Source: Dillenia suffruticosa (Eukaryota > Streptophyta > Magnoliopsida > Dilleniales > Dilleniaceae). Taken from it: a stretch of DNA of 64,000 bases. The translations under genes and the position numbers were made by a program. Numbering within the stretch: position 1 is the stretch's first letter; each line of letters opens with the position of its first letter. Where the stretch lies: the NCBI GenBank assembly GCA_033439265.1, contig JAVTVX010000019.1:2549501-2613500 (forward strand). The letters are read 5' to 3'. The notes beneath the pieces are model-generated. The model made no database searches, was not told where the DNA came from, and saw only the letters and a program-made list of their open reading frames with translations. This document shows positions 37,130 to 49,177 of this stretch, one piece after another.

Positions 37130-38677
37130 GTTGTTCTCATAGGCCCACATAAATCAGCATGAATTAGCTCCAAGCATTCAGAAGCTCTCCAAGATTGTCC
37201 ATTTGGAAAAGGCTTTCTTGTCTGCTTCCCATAAATACACCCTTCACATAAGCCAAGAGAACTAATTTGAGGTAATCCAGTGACCATACCTTTTTGACTT
37301 AAAAGTTGCAAGCCTTTGATATTGAGATGTCCATATCTCAAGTGCCACCTTTTGGACTCATTCTTCACACTAGCAATAAGAGCTTGATTTTCCACGTTAG
37401 AGATTCTCAGTGGAAACATCTTATTTTCTGTTATCTGCACACTGACAATTGGCTGTCCAGACTCTTTATCATTAATAACACATGCTCCATTATCAAATGA
37501 AATTGCATAACCACCGGCCATCAATTGCCCAGCACTCGACAAACTATGTGCCAGATTAGGAACAAAGAAAACATTGTAAAGCAATTTTACTTTACCATTA
37601 CTAGTCCTAATAGCAACTGTGCCTTTGCCTTCAACTTGAATCTGCTTGTTATCTCCAAGTCTGACTGGAATCTTTTGAGTCTCACCAAGCTCTTTAAACA
37701 ATAATCTATTGCCAATCATGCGGTTTGAACAACCACTATCCAAAAACCAAACATCAATTTCAACATCATTAGAATGAGAGTGAACCAAAAATAACTTACT
37801 CTCCACATTTTCTTCTTCCACATAGTTTGCCTGTGAGCCTTGCCTACAATATGCCTTTACATGCCCAAATTTTTTTGCAATTGTGATACTCAATAGAACT
37901 TCTATTCCACTTCTGCTCCCCAACAGACTGCTTTTCTTGTCCATCAAAACGTCCTCTTCCTCTTCCTCTTCCACGTCCTCTTCCTCTTCCTCTTCTTTTT
38001 TGTCCATCTCCCCCTTCATTTGAGAAGCTTGGAATGCCTTTTCTACAATTTTGTCAACCGATCTGTTATGCCTTGCCTCATGAGCTTGCAAAGAACCCAT
38101 TAGTTCATTAAAAGAAAGAACAGAGAGATCCTTACTCTCCTCAATTGCAGTGACTATAGAATCATAGTTGGGAGTCAAACTCCTCAGAACTTTAGAAACA
38201 ATGATAGCATCAGAAATTTTTTCTCCATAAGTTCTCATTTGACTGACAATGGAAATTTCTCTAGACAAAAAATCTTGCAATGTTTCATTGCCCTTCATAA
38301 GCAAAGCCTCAAACTCTTTTCTGAGAGTCTAAAGTTTCACCTCTATTACCTTTGATGAGCCTTGGACACTTTTTGTAGCATTTCCCAAGCCTCTTTGAAG
38401 TGGTAGCCATTGCAATTCTAGAGAAATTTGCGTCATGAACTGCTTGTTGAAGGAAGAACAATGCCTTTGAATCTTTTTTCCTGTTGTCCCGTAACCAAGC
38501 TTCATCTGTGTCTTTGTTGTCATAGCCACTCTCTACCAAATCCCAGAGGTCTTGAGATTTGAATAGAGTCTTCATTTTGATGCTCCAAAACTCATAGCAC
38601 TCTCCTTTGAAGATGGGAATGAGAGGTTGAGAAACACTCATGGCATTACCATTGACTGCTATTGTCTTTCCACTCAA
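37130..38677 (-). pseudogene. Copia gag, protease and first part of integrase
   Basis: The start is taken at 38677, with a conserved FKGECYEFWSIKMKTLFKSQ stretch near the N terminus. The gag frame shifts near 38310 and continues with SLTPNYDSIVTAIEE and SFNELMGSLQAHE. A nucleocapsid zinc knuckle (KKFGHVKAYC) sits near 37860, but a seven-A run has shifted the frame at its first cysteines. Protease has the catalytic DSG in VWFLDSGCSNRM (about 37740). The pre-integrase zinc domain shows WHLRYGHLN and CEGCIYGK. Integrase begins with LELIHADLCGPM and is cut at 37130 by CACTA-1, resuming at 24367. Confidence 0.93.
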
Positions 38678-38694
38678 TCGTGTTTATCACTCAC

Positions 38695-40151
38695 TGGTGT
38701 GTCGTCAAACAACCAAAATTAAAATTACCTACTTCACTAAGATGAGTCTAGAGTGAGCAGGGTCGAATTCACAGGGAACGGTAGATTTATCTCTTTCAAG
38801 GAAAATGAAAATATGGAGGGTTTGAGAGATGATCTAAATCTAACAAAAATAAATAAATTAACTAAAATAAAACAACTAAATAATGCCAATTAAAAGAATG
38901 GATATCAATGAGAGAAAACCTAGCCAAAGGAGTTATTTCCATCTTGATGTATTTGATTGATCATCGATACAAAAATTACTCGATATTATGTGAATAAATT
39001 GGTTATAGCCGCTAAATACCACGAAACGACCAATCTCTCCGTACTTTTTCGGTAATCAATATACCATTGTTAATTACTTCCCTAATCGAAAGACAACCCA
39101 AGAGACCCTCGTTGGATTTAATGTTCCGACAGCATTACGATCTAGAGAGACCCAATTCTAATCAGTAAATTCCAACATGAATTTATTTAAATTAGATTAC
39201 CTAATTTCTTGACATAAATCCTACCGCTTGCGAGGCCATAAAATTATGTCAATTACCACTCCATTAAAAATACACAAATCTTGCTATTTTTAAATAGTTG
39301 TAGACTATTCTAGGGTTATTAAACATAGACCTCTATTTAACAATCCCAAAACAATCATAAATACTAAGTATAGAGATTAAATAAATACCCACAAATATCA
39401 AGCAAATAAGATTATTTAGATCTCACAATCATTATTCATCAAGGCTTCAATAATCCTTTGACTAGAAAAATAAATTAAAGACAAAACATAATAAAAAGAA
39501 AAACTCACAAATTAAATAAAAAATGAAAAGAAGATGTTGGACTACATGGACAATAGCTGCCGGCTGTACTGTAGACGTGAATAGTGCTGCCCCCAAGGGG
39601 CTGCCCGGCTGCCTCCTCCAAGGTTTTCTTCCAAAGTATGGAATACTCCTATATATATAGGAGTAGAAACCCTAAAGAACATAGGATTTTTCCTATTTGT
39701 AAAAAGTAAATATTTCTAACCCTAATAACTACTAAATAAAAAGAAAGTAAAAAGTAAAAAGTAAAATTCTTAAAATATAATATCTAACAAATTTACATCT
39801 TTAAAAATTTTTTTTCCTAAATATTAGGAATGGAATAAAATTCTTCAATATCTTCAATTTCATCCCAATTTCCTCTTGAATGTGTAACTAGGAAAGGAAA
39901 TTTTTACTGCAGTAAATTTTCAAAATCTCTTGCTTGCCTCTTGAAATCCACGTGCCCACGTGCTAATGAAAGAGCATTACTGTCCAATTTCCATACTTTA
40001 CAAAATTGCTCCAATTTAGCTCATTTTTCTTCATTTTCCAAAATAAGTCTCCTCCTAAATCAAATGTCACAAAACATAAATATTAGTGTAATATTTATTC
40101 AAAAATAATACAAAATCAATCGCAAATATTACACTTATTTAAGCTCTATCA
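38695..40151 (-). mobile_element. Solo LTR (1457 bp) inserted in the copia leader
   Basis: The block begins TGGTGTGTCG and ends CTCTATCA (TG...CA). It is flanked by a five-base duplication CTCAC at 38690-38694 and 40152-40156, as expected for LTR retrotransposon integration. No gag or pol is present. On the minus strand a palindromic ACTCCTATATATATAGGAGT (about 39645-39664) gives a TATA box about 500 bp from the element's start, which fits a minus-strand U3 promoter. Removing the block restores a copia leader of about 70 bp between primer binding site and gag, a normal length. Confidence 0.82.
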
Positions 40152-40189
40152 CTCACTAAGGCTTTTCACTCACCAGGACACTTTTTGCT

Positions 40190-40202
40190 CTGATACCACT
40201 TT
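40190..40202 (-). other. Copia primer binding site
   Basis: On the minus strand, TGGTATCAGAGC follows the 5' LTR after a short AAAG spacer. It is complementary to the 3' end of plant initiator methionine tRNA, the usual primer of Ty1-copia elements. Confidence 0.95.
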
Positions 40203-40474
40203 TGTTGGGAAGAGGACGAAATTTGCTAGAGGTAACTTGTTGAAAGTGCTACTTTTTATTAGCTTCAATGGGTGCCTATATATAGGCTTACAAAAGAAAC
40301 TGAAACAACTGATTTTACCCCATGATCTCAACTATATAGAGAAAAAGTAGGGACACGAACCACTAAAGAGAAGAAAATAACAAACTTAATTAACCCATTC
40401 AATAAATTAAATAATAAATAATAATAAACCAACTTCTTAGATAAGGACCACAATCTTTGAATCATTCTTCAACA
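40203..40474 (-). repeat. Copia 5' LTR
   Basis: 272 bp, TGTTGGG...TTCAACA. It is adjacent to the primer binding site, so it is the upstream LTR. The tract CCTATATATAGG inside it, about 76 bp in, is a plausible TATA box. Confidence 0.95.
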
Positions 40475-40615
40475 GAGAATATTTTTCTTTTCATTTTTGG
40501 GTTATGTGAAAAGCAAAATCACAAATTTACTGATTCCCTTCACCCGTCGGAAATATTTGTTTTAGGGGGTAGTAATAGTTTCATTATTAGCCCGAGTAGA
40601 AACAATATATAGGTC
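40475..40615. repeat. Continuation of repeat unit U5 after the copia insertion
   Basis: It matches the other units from GAGAATATTTTTC to AATATCTAGGTCA (compare 6399-6540) with a few changes and then stops abruptly at 40615. This marks the right edge of the array. Confidence 0.9.
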
Positions 40616-41025
40616 ACCCCATCCCAAGCGCACAATAATGTCCACTAATTCAAGAAGGGTTAGTGAATCAGTGTCTGCATCATCTATCAACTGCTTTACT
40701 TCATTCTTTAACATTCTTTTCCAATCTCCATATGTTTCTTCCAGTCACAAAGAGAAAGAGAGAGAGAGAGAGTGTGTGTGTGAATTGTAAGATTTTATGT
40801 CTCTAAGGGGACAGCCTAATATTACAAACCCCCTCCTCCAACCTGATGATCGCAAATTCAAATAGTTGTATAACAAAAAAAAAAAAAGAATTGGAAGTTT
40901 TTATTAGGTTCTAGCCCAAATGTTCGGTCTATATCTCAGAATTTGTCATGGATCCAAGTGATGAACTCAAATCCAATAGGTGAATTCAGCCCAAAAGATC
41001 AATCTGTTGGATGAGAGAGTCTATT
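40616..41025. other. Intergenic, no gene seen
   Basis: Contains a short GA/GT microsatellite (about 40746-40782) and an A run. No coding frame supported. Confidence 0.6.
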
Positions 41026-43880
41026 TGTCACGAAAAAATATTTGTCTCAAAATTTAACAATGAACTCTAAAATTCATGACTAAATTCGTTATTAATTAAC
41101 AACAAAAAAATATTTATAACTAAATTCGTCGCTAATTAGTTATAAAAAAGTATTCGTGGCTAAATTTATCACTAATATATTATTTATATTTCAAAATTTA
41201 AGACTAATTTCGTAACGAAATTTTTTCTATATTCTGTTAGGAAATATTTTCAACCGTATCCTCCGTTTTAACCAATTTTGAATAACGAAATTGAATTAAA
41301 TATATAATAAATATTATAATTTTTAACAAATTGAGAATTTACAATAATAAATAATTCAATAAATCTGTAACAGACAATTTTAAATAAGTCGCGGTTGTGG
41401 AGTTCACCATTTATGTTTTTCATTTTCTATATCCGTTCGTTTCTTTCATATAATTCAATCGTATTTAAAATTCAATTATTCATTTTCATTTGTCATTGTT
41501 ATCAACAAGGAAGATAATAAATGATACATCTATATTCGTCGATCCATCTCGTTTGTCAAGTAGATCAAACATTAGTTTTCAGAAAATAGAGATAATGATA
41601 CGGATGGCACGGATGGTTAGATTAGGCGGTTATCAATTTTTAAACTATTTTATGGATTCAAAAAAATAAAATAAAAATGAAAAAATAATAAAATAATAAA
41701 ATAAAAAAAAAAGAAGAAAACAAAATATAAAATACAAATTTATATATATAAAAAATTAAATTAGCAACGGATTTTGCGACGGATTAAGAAATCCGTCACT
41801 AAGTTAGCAATGGATCGAGAAATTCGTCGGTAACTTAGTGACGAATAAAGAATCCATTGCTAATTTAGCAACCGATTTAGCAACGAATTTATATCTGTCG
41901 CTAATTTAGCGACAAATTTTCATATCCATCGTTAACTTAGCGACGGATTTAAAATCCGTCGCAAAATTTAATCTTTTTTAAATAGAATTTTATTTTAATT
42001 TTAATTTTTCTTTTTATTTTATTAATATGTTATATTTAAATTAAAAATTAATTTAACAACAGATTTGTTTTCCGTTGCTAAATTTAGCGATAAAAATCTC
42101 AATCCGTTGCTAAACTTTTTATATATAATTAAATAAAATATAATATTAATATAATATTTAAATTAAAAAATTAATTTAGCGACAATGAATTTTATCCGTC
42201 GTTAATTTAGCGACGGATTTTCAAATTCATCGCTAAATTTAATCTTTTTTTAATTAGAATTTTATTTTATTTTTTATTTTATTTTATTAATTTATATTAA
42301 CAAATCATATTATTATTTTATAATATTTTAATTTAACATTTTATTTTATTATATTATATTTCATTTTTTTAAATGAATAATATTATTTAAATCTTAAAAA
42401 AAACCATATATTTTATTTTATTTAAATTATATTATTTAAAACCATATGAACAAATCAATTTATTATGTTATAATATTTTAAAATAGCATTTTATTTTATT
42501 TTTTTATATTTTATTTTTCTAAGAATAATATTAATATATTTTTTAATTAATTTATTAATTTATTTTTTTCCTTTTTTGTTTTATTTAATATTTTTTATTA
42601 TTGTATAGGTACCTTTTATTTTATTTGTATTATTTTATTCAATAATACAAATCAAATTATTATTGTTTTATAATATTTTTTAATTAACATTAATCCGGCA
42701 GGTCAGCCCGGGCGTGGGTCAGCATGGGCGCTCGCCCTTCATTTTTTTAATACTAAAAAAATGTTATTGACGGGATTCCAACTTGGATTTCAGATTTGAA
42801 TGGAGGACATGTCAACCACTGCACCACCACTAAGTCTTATGTGATAATATTTTTTTTTATTTCTTTCTTCCTCTTGAATCTTATTTTTTTTCTATTCTCA
42901 CTTTTTTTTTCCTTCCTCTTACTCTCATCTCTATTTTTGAGTTTTTTTTTTCCTTTCTATTCTCATTATTGAAATTTCTTATATATTCAAACGAATAAAA
43001 ATATTTTGTGATTAAATATATAGATTTTTTAAATTATTAATATATTATAATTTATTGATAATTATAATTTTATATTATTAAGATGCCGTAATCCATTTTT
43101 AAGCTATGGATTAAAAAAATAAAATAAAAATAAAAAAGAATAATAAAATAATAAAATGAAAGAAAAAAGAAGAAAACAAAATATAATATTAATATATTTT
43201 TTAATTAATTTATTATTTTATTTTAAATTAGTATTATTTTATTTTTTTATTTTATTAAAAATTATCATATTTATTATTTTTAATTAATATTATTTTAAGT
43301 TGGTGGTTTAAATAAAAAAGTTATTATATTTATTATTTTAAATTGTTATTATATATTATTTAATTATTATTAGAAAAATGTGAAGAAACGATAATAATTA
43401 AAAAAAGTTATTATATTTATTATTTTAAATTGTTATTATATATTATTTTTTTATTATTAGAAAAATATGAATGAAAGATAATAAGTAAAAAAAAAAAATT
43501 ATATGACATATTAACATTTGACTTGGTGGTTATATGCTTTTATAGGTTTATGCGTGTGCAGGAGTTCGAACCACTATAAAGGCAAAGCGGAGGTTATTTT
43601 TAGCAATTAAGTGAGGAGGGTTGGCATTGGAGCGGGCGTGTGGACGGGCGTGCTTGTAGGCGAGGGTGCTGGCTCAGGCGGCCAGGCGCGCTTGCAGGCG
43701 GGTACTGGCTCGGGCGGGCGGGCAGGCACACTTGCAGGCTAGTGCTGGCTCGGGTGGGCGGGGGCCCGTCTAGGCACGTGGCTTGCAGACTAGTGCTGAC
43801 TCAGGTGGGCAGGGACCCGTCTAGACACGTGCGCTCATTGGGCATTTTGGATTCCGACGAATTTGAAATCCGTCGCCAAA
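41026..43880 (-). mobile_element. CACTA-T: truncated CACTA of the GCGACGGAT family
   Basis: The subterminal motif TTAGCGACGGATTT and its inverse recur many times (41764-42240 and at 43855-43880). The left part (41026-41620) aligns, inverted, to 59590-60540 of CACTA-2, and both elements have an internal GC-rich island. The terminal CACTA sequence is missing at both ends. The right end stops at AAATCCGTCGCCAAAATT, directly against terpene synthase exon 7. No transposase is visible. A short GGGATTCCAACTTGG stretch near 42773 is a degenerate tRNA-like word. Confidence 0.8.
43650..43835. repeat. GC-rich minisatellite in CACTA-T
   Basis: CTTGCAGGC-like starts occur at about 43653, 43691, 43731 and 43782, each followed by GTGCTGGCTCGGGTGGGCG-like sequence. 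Unit length grows from 38 to 51 bases. Confidence 0.75.
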
Positions 43881-44426
43881 ATTAGGGCAAGCACTGAAAA
43901 AGGGTTCTTCAAAGGGATAATCATGAAACATGTCCTTATTTAGGGTTTTCCATGTCTGATGAACTAACGCATTTATGTAAGCGCGAGCTATTTCCTCGGA
44001 TGCACCAGTGTCGTTCATGTAGCATTGAATAGATTTCACATTATCCCCCCTCACTAGCTCAGCCTAATTTCAACACCAAAAAATAAAGTCAATAAATAAA
44101 TATTAGAATCTAGTATTGAATTATCTAAAATTAAGTATAAGTCAAATTCAAACCAGTTTTTTTAGTATTTTTTGAAAATTTTTAATCTGATCTTATAATT
44201 TTTTTAAAAAATTTAGTCGGATCAAATCTTAATTTTAACAACTAGGTCCATAATTCACAGATCGTCTGATCGTAGGTGAATCAATGGTTCGAACACTATT
44301 AACACATCGGATGACAAATGGCCCAGCATAAATGATGATCGTAGGGTGGTGGTTTTTGGAAGAGAGAGAGGACAAGCGAGCTGAAGAGAAAGATGAAAAT
44401 GAAGAGAATATAGCCGGAGCAGCTAT
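43881..44426 (-). pseudogene. Terpene synthase pseudogene, exon 1 fused to intron 6/exon 7
   Basis: Exon 1-like sequence (44426-44242) has its start codon changed from ATG to ATA and a roughly 30-bp insertion. The arginine pair of the RR-x8-W motif survives, reading RRSVNYGPSC. At AACAA (44237-44241) it switches to the 3' part of intron 6, then an AG acceptor, then exon 7 from 44063. Exon 7 reads [20 protein letters not shown] and WKTLNKDMF before being cut by CACTA-T at about 43881. Exons 2-6 are missing, including the DDxxD site. The retained coding parts closely resemble the intact gene at 49178-52017, so this is a local duplicate that lost its middle. Confidence 0.92.
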
Positions 44427-44880
44427 TTGTTGTTTTGCTACTAACAGAAACTCTTGCTGTACGCTTTCGTTTAGTTTTGGCTGTCTTGGCTTGCGAAGTG
44501 GAGAATACTCCCTCTATATTAGTTTTTTTTTTTTTTTTTGCTACTAACCGAAACTCTTGGGTACAAAAGAGAAAAAACAAATTCTATGTTTTATATTAGT
44601 TTTTTTCTCACCTTCTTTTCTCTACCCCCAACTGGGGATGAGAAAAAATTGTGTGCAAACATACTTAAAAGAGAGTGAAAGATTAGAGCTATATACATAT
44701 ACATTGTTTTGTGAATAAGAGAGCCGAAACCCATTAAAAAAATGAAATTAAACTAAAAAACACAAAAGTAGGATAAGGATAACACAATAATATAGTCAAA
44801 CAATTAATGATATAACGAAAAATAAAAGAATTCAGTATCATAAACACGCGCATCTACATGCAACTTTACTGTGCCAAAAA
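44427..44880. other. Former 5' flank of the terpene synthase pseudogene
   Basis: 44427-44525 aligns with the 5' untranslated region and promoter start of the intact gene (52018-52112). The stretch GCTACTAAC.GAAACTCTTG occurs twice (about 44437 and 44540), so part of the leader is duplicated around a T run. The rest to 44880 is AT-rich without a gene. Confidence 0.7.
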
Positions 44881-45610
44881 TCAAATTTGCAATGCCTTTT
44901 GTAAAATGTGAAGAGGAACTTGCGACGCCAAAAATCTCGCATCACAACAAATGTCACAAATTAAGGTGGGGAAATTTGCGACAAAGATGGAGTTACAAGT
45001 AGCAACACTAAAACACGCCCAAATTGGGATGTCGTCACCATTTTCTTGTGAGCAATGTAGACTTTTTGCAATGCTGGAATGCGTCGCAAATGTTGAGTCA
45101 ATTGTTGGAAATATTTTGCATAGTCAGGGTCATTGCAAAAAGTGTTTCAAAATAGTTTGCGACATCACAAAATTCATCACAAAAGCTCGCTATACAACAC
45201 TTATTGGAATTTTTTTTGGCATCACAAAACTCGTTGGAAAAGCTTGCGACACTCCCTTTTCATTACAAAGTCCTTGTTTTATACGCTTCGCAGTGACAAT
45301 TCGCAATGCGAAAAGCATGGGAAACTTAAGACTTGTCGCAAAAAGATATGGAACACTGTTGCGATGAACCTTCAATCGTTGCAATATCAGATTCCCCAAA
45401 GATGACAAGACAGTGCGCACAGTGATACACGTATGTTCATTGCAAAATCTCATTCTTCCCTATTGAAATAATGCGGTCATCGCATTGTCCCATTGAAATG
45501 ACGGGCAATTAGTGATGCACCTTGCGCTTTGCAAATAGCAGTGGAAAGGCCACCTTGTGTCACAAAACGCATCGCGGATTATTCTTCGCATGGCAATATC
45601 CATAGCTAAT
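44880..45610. repeat. GCGAC/TCGCAA-rich repetitive patch, possible DNA-transposon remnant
   Basis: Short words TTGCGAC, GTCGCAAA and GCATCACAA recur irregularly on both strands over about 700 bp. This gives a long but unconvincing frame (44951-45367). It resembles the subterminal zone of a DNA transposon but shows no terminal repeats, so the element type is unknown. Confidence 0.45.
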
Positions 45611-47676
45611 TCTGAACTCACTGATACAAAAGTCTAAAGAAATCACAATTGGGTTCTTATTAATGTTGTCAAGAGAAAATTTGATATTTCCTCCGTCTGG
45701 GTAGTCATATTCTGGTACTTGCTAATGTTTGGATTAGATCCTAATTATTCACGGATTTTTATTATTTTATATATTTAAAATACTATACATTGATTTTTTT
45801 AATATTATCATAATGATTAATTTAATTATACAAATAGATAAATAGTTTTACAAATTATTTATATACGTATAAGATAGTGTGTGACTTATGTACGTGGTCG
45901 GATAGACGGTATATATAGAAAGTATAAGTGATGGTTATACGAAACAAAAGTGAATAGTTGTTAGCCGATTGATAAATTCGAAAATCATCAAGATTTAAGC
46001 TCAGTTTGTAAGTTTTTTAAACGTCAACGTCATGTAAAATAATTAAATTCTTTTAATCAATGAGTTTTTGGATTATCTTAATTATGGATTTAAAAGTAGG
46101 TTAAATTATGTTGTTGATGCATCTGGTCAAACCTTTTTTTTCGTGATCCAAAACGAGGATAATTTATTTTTTTAATATTGTTGATTCTTGGCATTTTAGT
46201 GACGTAAAGTGGGTCGTCATTAAAATCATATTTTTAATAGTCAAATCCAAGGAAATATTTAACAAAAAGAGCCCAAAGCACAATCAAATGGGGATGAATA
46301 GGTCTGCAGGCAAATTGTGATGCACAGAGACCGATGCTATGGTGCTCCTCACTCCGACTAACTCCCATTTGGGATTCTCCCTGAAATTCTCGAAGCGTTT
46401 GTTTGCCATGTAAGAGGCAAGTGGCATGCTGGTTCAAATGTTCTCCACGTGAAAAACGAGGGTTCATGGTATACACGTGAGAGCATTAGCATCGCTATTG
46501 ATCGGTATATGTGGTCTTCGTCCAATAATTATAATTCAAATAATATCATTTTCTCTCATTTTATAAAATTTTTAAATTCGGTTCCCTTCTTACATAAAGA
46601 AAAAAATATATATATTTATATTCTTCAACTATACTTATTTTAGAGTATTAAGTAGTTTATGCAATTTCGGAAAATTAATTAAAAAGATGTCATGATTGAT
46701 TCGTGATCATTATAATATATCGTTCATTCTGTGTGTATGTGTATGTGTATGTGTATTCTCATTTTTGTCAAACTAGTATACTTCTTTTTCCCAGATACAA
46801 GCTAGCTTTTTTCTCGATAATTCACTCAAGGGGCAAAGGATTAAATTTGTATTAAAGAGGTGAATACAATAGATAAAAGCATAATGTGGAAATAGTATAG
46901 ATTAAAATTTTTAGATTATAAATGACTTTTTAAAAAATATTAACAACATTTTTAAAATCTTCATCAATATTGTTAATGTTAAGTCTAACATCGATGTGGT
47001 AAATAAGTGCATAGGCTTCAAAAATTAACAAAAAATTTATCGGAAATTTTTGGATGATACATTTATCGGAACCTATCTTTTAAGATAATAATCAAATTTT
47101 GTCTTAATGGTGAACATTTTTAACAATATTTTTAAAAATTTTTAAGTAATATTTACGAAAAATAGTACTAAAAATAAACAAATCAAAATTTTTTCCAAAT
47201 TTAATATGGTGTTTCTGTCACAAGCTTTGCCCATGATTCACGTGATCCATAAAATGTCTAAAACAAAGAGCTGATCAACATGAATATTACATTTGTAAAT
47301 AAATAATAATTGTTATTTGTTTTGGAGCCAAGCATTCTCAAGAAATCAGATATTCTGATTTCCACTATTCCTCTGTCTAGAACACAGAATATTATTATTC
47401 GAATCTTTAAAAAAAAAAATCTTTAATAGTAATCCCCCGTTTTTTTTATAAATAATTAATATTCGAAATTATATTTTAACTATTCTGTTTCAAATATTGT
47501 TAGACCCATTTAAGAAAACTCTCTCAATATAATCCTTTTCGTTTTTAAATTTCAAACCCGAAATTTAATTAAAAAACTTAATATCTTTATCTACTAAATC
47601 GACTGTATATTAATTAAATGAATCTTGAATAGAACTCGCCTTTCAATAGAATTTGATTTGATTCATTTACTCTCCT

Positions 47677-47727
<51 letters not shown>

Positions 47728-48899
47728 TTCTCTATGGGTTGGGCTCGCTGAGGGTGGCCCATGTGTTGCGCTGCACTAATATATTGGCCCATGAGCTCTG
47801 CGTGTGGGCCAGTTCTCTGGCTTGTGGTTTGGTGAGATGGACCCATCTTGAGGCCCTGCCTGCACCTTTATTTGGCTGTATGCAAATCGGAAGCAGTAAG
47901 GGCGTGCGTTCGTCTTGTCTCTTCTTTCTTATTGTGCGTTTCTTATAGGACATGCATTATATTGCTATGGTTGTACAGTTCGACTTGTCAATTCTTTCTT
48001 ATTGTAATTAAGTCATCCTTTCTATGGTAAGTGATGGTGATCCTTACTGGAAAAACTTCATTGGAGATTGTGTTGTATCATGTTCTCCTAAATTGGAATT
48101 TGCTGCTACTCCCATTTGTAATCTATTAAGACACAGAACGTAAATTTCAGATTTTTTCTTGTTTATTAATAATTAATGAATAAATGATCCTTAATCTAAT
48201 ATGAAAGAGCATATGATCTTCTCTCATTTTAGTAATTCTAGTTTTGGTATTAATGGAATTGGAAAATGTACGTGTTGAGAAAAATATATACATATTCGAT
48301 TTTAACATATGAAATATTTTATAAATTTTATTTTTATTTAAACACATTGATTTATGTAAATGGATTTTTATTTTTTATTCTTCTATTTCTATGACAACCC
48401 ATTAGTAGTGGGACATTTTGTTACTTGTCAACTGCACAAACTATAATAAAATAAACTGCAAGTTTAACTATAAGTTCCATTTTTTTTAATTTTAAAATCG
48501 ATATCTTGAATTATATTTCAATTAATTCAATCCGAGTATTGTCAGATTTAATTTAAAGTAAGGTCTTCCAACATAGTTTTTTTTATTTTTAAATTTTGAA
48601 TCAGAAATTTGATTAAAGGATAATAGTTTTACCTACTAATTTGACTGTCCATTGGTCATAGGTCTATGTTAAGACGAGTTTAAAGGTATCTATTTTTAAA
48701 AATTGGACTTAGCGGAAAAGTTCAGGCTATTTGCCACGAAGGCTTAGGGTTCGTCGCTGGGTTGCAGCCCAGATAGTCGGTTCGCCCATGGCGCGTCCAT
48801 TCCCTCTAGGACCCAAACTTTTGCAGCCACTTCATCAATTACACAACCATCTACAATTAAAACTAGGGAGAGAGAGAGAGAGAGAGAGATAAATAAGAG
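45611..48899. other. Intergenic region downstream of the terpene synthase gene
   Basis: AT-rich. The open frames at 46234-46476 and 47625-47948 show no recognisable domain, and the latter spans a (GA)n microsatellite (47679-47724). A second GA tract lies at about 48868-48889. No RNA gene or transposon end was recognised. Confidence 0.6.
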
Positions 48900-49177
48900 A
48901 GATCACATTATTTTGTTAATTTACAGCACATCAAATAGATACATTGCATGTCCCCCCTCCCATATCCTCGCTTCCCCGTACGTAAGCACAAACCTCAAAG
49001 AGACCATTTTGAAATAGTTAAAAAGCACACAAGTACATACACACTCAACCGCCCAATGGAGGAAATTATTGAAAAGTGAAAATTGGTGGTAAAAATAACC
49101 GACCATAGTTCTTACACAGGTGCGTAGTAAAGTTTGATTAGCACAATCCCAAGTGCCAAAGCAAAGTACATCATTGA

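Larger units (their letters stand above)
21949..40474 (-). mobile_element. Ty1-copia LTR retrotransposon with two nested insertions
   Basis: The element has 272-bp LTRs starting TGTTGGG and ending TTCAACA, flanked by GAGAA. Coding is on the minus strand in the order gag, protease, integrase, reverse transcriptase, RNase H, which defines Ty1-copia. Total span is 18.5 kb, of which 12.8 kb is a CACTA element and 1.46 kb a solo LTR, leaving about 4.3 kb of copia. Several frameshifts and an internal deletion in reverse transcriptase/RNase H make it non-functional. The two LTRs differ at about 15 positions by eye, nearly all transitions. Confidence 0.95.

Noticed and set aside
38309..38677. Separate host gene at the copia gag
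   Set aside because: Gag-like start, position beside the primer binding site and continuation into protease show it is retrotransposon gag with a frameshift.
42740..42845. tRNA-like gene in CACTA-T (GGGATTCCAACTTGG ... CACTGCACCACC)
   Set aside because: It has only a degenerate T-arm-like word. A cloverleaf with acceptor stem could not be formed by eye.
43640..43885. 81-residue frame rich in Arg and Gly
   Set aside because: It is the GC-rich minisatellite of CACTA-T read in one frame.
44299..44580. 93-residue minus-strand frame over the pseudogene leader
   Set aside because: It runs through the former 5' untranslated region and a T run in a frame unrelated to the terpene synthase.
44951..45405. 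Two overlapping frames of 138 and 90 residues
   Set aside because: They lie in the GCGAC-rich repetitive patch with no domain and no splice or promoter context.
46234..46476. 80-residue minus-strand frame
   Set aside because: Protein-like in composition, but no family recognised and no neighbouring exon found. Not enough to call a gene.
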